Source: an uncultured Rhodospirillales bacterium (GTDB lineage Bacteria; Pseudomonadota; Alphaproteobacteria; Acetobacterales; Acetobacteraceae). Taken from it: 6,640 bases of DNA. The notes beneath the pieces were generated by a model. That model was not told where the DNA came from, ran no database searches, and saw only the letters and a program-made list of their open reading frames with translations. Made by a program: the position numbers and the translations under genes. Positions 5,843-6,640 of this stretch are shown here, piece after piece. Where the stretch lies: positions 1 through 6,640 of the forward strand of contig CAIMVB010000283.1 of the NCBI GenBank assembly GCA_903844785.1. Reading direction: 5' to 3'. Every line of letters begins with the position of its first letter. The stretch's first letter is position 1.

Positions 5843-6436
5843 GTGCAGAACATATCGCCGCTACGTGAATTTGTCCGTGGCATGACGGCGCTGGCCGATT
5901 CTGGGGCAGATGAGGCACGCTTCCTGAAGGACGCGCCCGCTTTGCTGCGTAAGTTGATCCTGGCCGATAATTGGCTACCCGCGGAATACGCGGCACCCAC
6001 GGATACTTATCGGCAATTGCTGCTGCATTGTGATCCGCTGGAACGCTTTTCCGTGGTGTGTTTCGTCTGGGGGCCAGGGCAAAAGACACCGGTGCATAAC
6101 CACACTGTCTGGGGCCTTGTTGGCGTGCATCAGGGCGAAGAAATTTCAACTGAAATGCTCCAGGATCCGAAGGGCGGCCCGATGCGGCCGGGCCGTGTGG
6201 ACCGTGCCAAGCGGGGCGATGTGGTAACGCTCAGTTCTCAAAGCTATGACACGCATCGCGTGGAAAATGCGGTTGAGGGCAAAACCAGTATTAGCATTCA
6301 TGTCTATGGCGCGAATATTGGTGCGGTGAAACGCGCGATGTTCAATGCCGATACCAGCGAACCGGAATACTTCATCTCGGGCTATGATAATCAGAGCGTG
6401 CCCAATCTTTGGGATCTGAGCCGCGCGCCACAGTAA
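5843..6436 (+). CDS. Cysteine dioxygenase family thiol dioxygenase, 3-mercaptopropionate dioxygenase-like
   Basis: A cytosolic non-heme iron cupin enzyme that adds O2 to a small thiol to give a sulfinic acid. Residue numbers here count from the upstream ATG at 5822 (204 residues); the GTG start removes 7. The three-histidine iron site is His92 and His94 in PVHNHTVWGLVGVHQGEE, plus His145 in YDTHRVENA. The Ser158-His160-Tyr162 triad of thiol dioxygenases is intact in SISIHVYGANIGAV. YRQLLLH (63-69) carries Gln65 where animal cysteine dioxygenases have a substrate-binding Arg, and WGPGQKTPVHNH, FISGY and PNLWDLS match bacterial 3-mercaptopropionate dioxygenases from memory. No Cys lies near position 99, so the Cys-Tyr crosslink of the animal enzyme cannot form. 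The GTG start is preferred because of GGAG at 5831-5834 and because family members have few residues before the LREF-like segment. Cysteine dioxygenase activity remains possible. Confidence 0.88.
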   Translation: MQNISPLREFVRGMTALADSGADEARFLKDAPALLRKLILADNWLPAEYAAPTDTYRQLLLHCDPLERFSVVCFVWGPGQKTPVHNHTVWGLVGVHQGEEISTEMLQDPKGGPMRPGRVDRAKRGDVVTLSSQSYDTHRVENAVEGKTSISIHVYGANIGAVKRAMFNADTSEPEYFISGYDNQSVPNLWDLSRAPQ

Positions 6437-6474
6437 ACTACGCCCCTTGCGGAGTTTTGCCTAAGGCAGGATGC

Positions 6475-6494
6475 TCCCCGCTGATAAGCAGGGA
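6475..6494 (+). promoter_or_regulatory. Small hairpin in the leader of the 2OG-oxygenase gene
   Basis: TCCC (6475-6478) pairs with GGGA (6491-6494) and GCT (6480-6482) with AGC (6487-6489), with one C/A mismatch and a GATA loop. The right arm holds the only Shine-Dalgarno-like bases (AGGGA) before the ATG at 6504. The stem is short and could be chance, and no T-run follows to make it a terminator. Confidence 0.25.
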
Positions 6495-6503
6495 TCACTT
6501 ACC

Positions 6504-6640
6504 ATGGCTGACAGCATTCCCGTTCTTGATCTTGCGCCCTTGCGTGCCGGCGCGCCGGGAGCCCTCGAAAGACTGGGAGAAGAATTGCGCCAGGCCTTTA
6601 CCGAGGTTGGGTTTTATTTCGTCCGCAATCACGGCATCCC
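6504..6640 (+). CDS. 2-oxoglutarate/Fe(II) oxygenase, isopenicillin N synthase-like family (N-terminal part)
   Basis: Only 45 complete codons are inside the window. The protein starts MADSIPVLDLAPLRAG, continues with an amphipathic helix (LERLGEELRQAF, 21-32) and then GFYFVRNHGI (36-45). The pattern IPVxDL...LxxAxxxxGFxxxxNHGI is the N-terminal DIOX_N domain of the IPNS-like 2OG-Fe(II) oxygenases. The iron-binding HxD...H and the 2OG-binding Arg lie beyond position 6640, so activity cannot be judged. A weak AGGGA (6490-6494) sits 9 bases before the ATG. It follows the thiol dioxygenase by 67 bases on the same strand. Bacterial members act on varied small molecules; the substrate is not predictable. 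Confidence 0.85.
   Translation, partial: MADSIPVLDLAPLRAGAPGALERLGEELRQAFTEVGFYFVRNHGI

Overview
The window reads as an ordinary GC-rich alphaproteobacterial chromosome segment. An acetic-acid-bacteria/Rhodospirillales-type host is my guess from codon use and gene content, not something the sequence proves. It holds eight protein genes, two of them cut by the window ends, plus one likely short gene. I see no rRNA, tRNA, insertion sequence, prophage gene or CRISPR array.

Layout. Positions 1-814 (minus) carry most of a 3-hydroxyacyl-CoA dehydrogenase-type NAD enzyme of the L-gulonate 3-dehydrogenase/lambda-crystallin group. A 62-base divergent spacer with a GGCCGG hairpin separates it from a plus-strand run. 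This run is a 52-codon single-helix membrane ORF (877-1035), an XpaC-like membrane protein (1032-1742) and a TelA-family protein (1739-2800). Both junctions are ATGA stop/start overlaps, so the three are probably made as a translationally coupled unit. A Bug/TctC-type periplasmic solute-binding protein (2827-3798) follows after only 26 bases, with no TctA/TctB transporter genes visible. A YidB-family protein with an unusual Gly/Leu/Gln-rich C-terminal extension (3825-4544, minus) converges on it; two hairpins lie at the convergence.

From 4697 to the end, three plus-strand genes follow: a zinc-dependent alcohol dehydrogenase, a Gln-type thiol dioxygenase most like 3-mercaptopropionate dioxygenase, and the start of a 2-oxoglutarate/Fe(II) oxygenase of the isopenicillin N synthase-like superfamily. 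Gaps of roughly 70 bases allow one transcript, but no shared pathway can be proven.

The most useful observations are the coupled small ORF-XpaC-TelA module, the fourfold Leu-Gly repeat in the YidB protein, the probable GTG start of the thiol dioxygenase, and a hairpin with a tandem repeat covering the ribosome binding site of the alcohol dehydrogenase. I do not see a clearly new multi-gene system; the coupled module is the nearest candidate.
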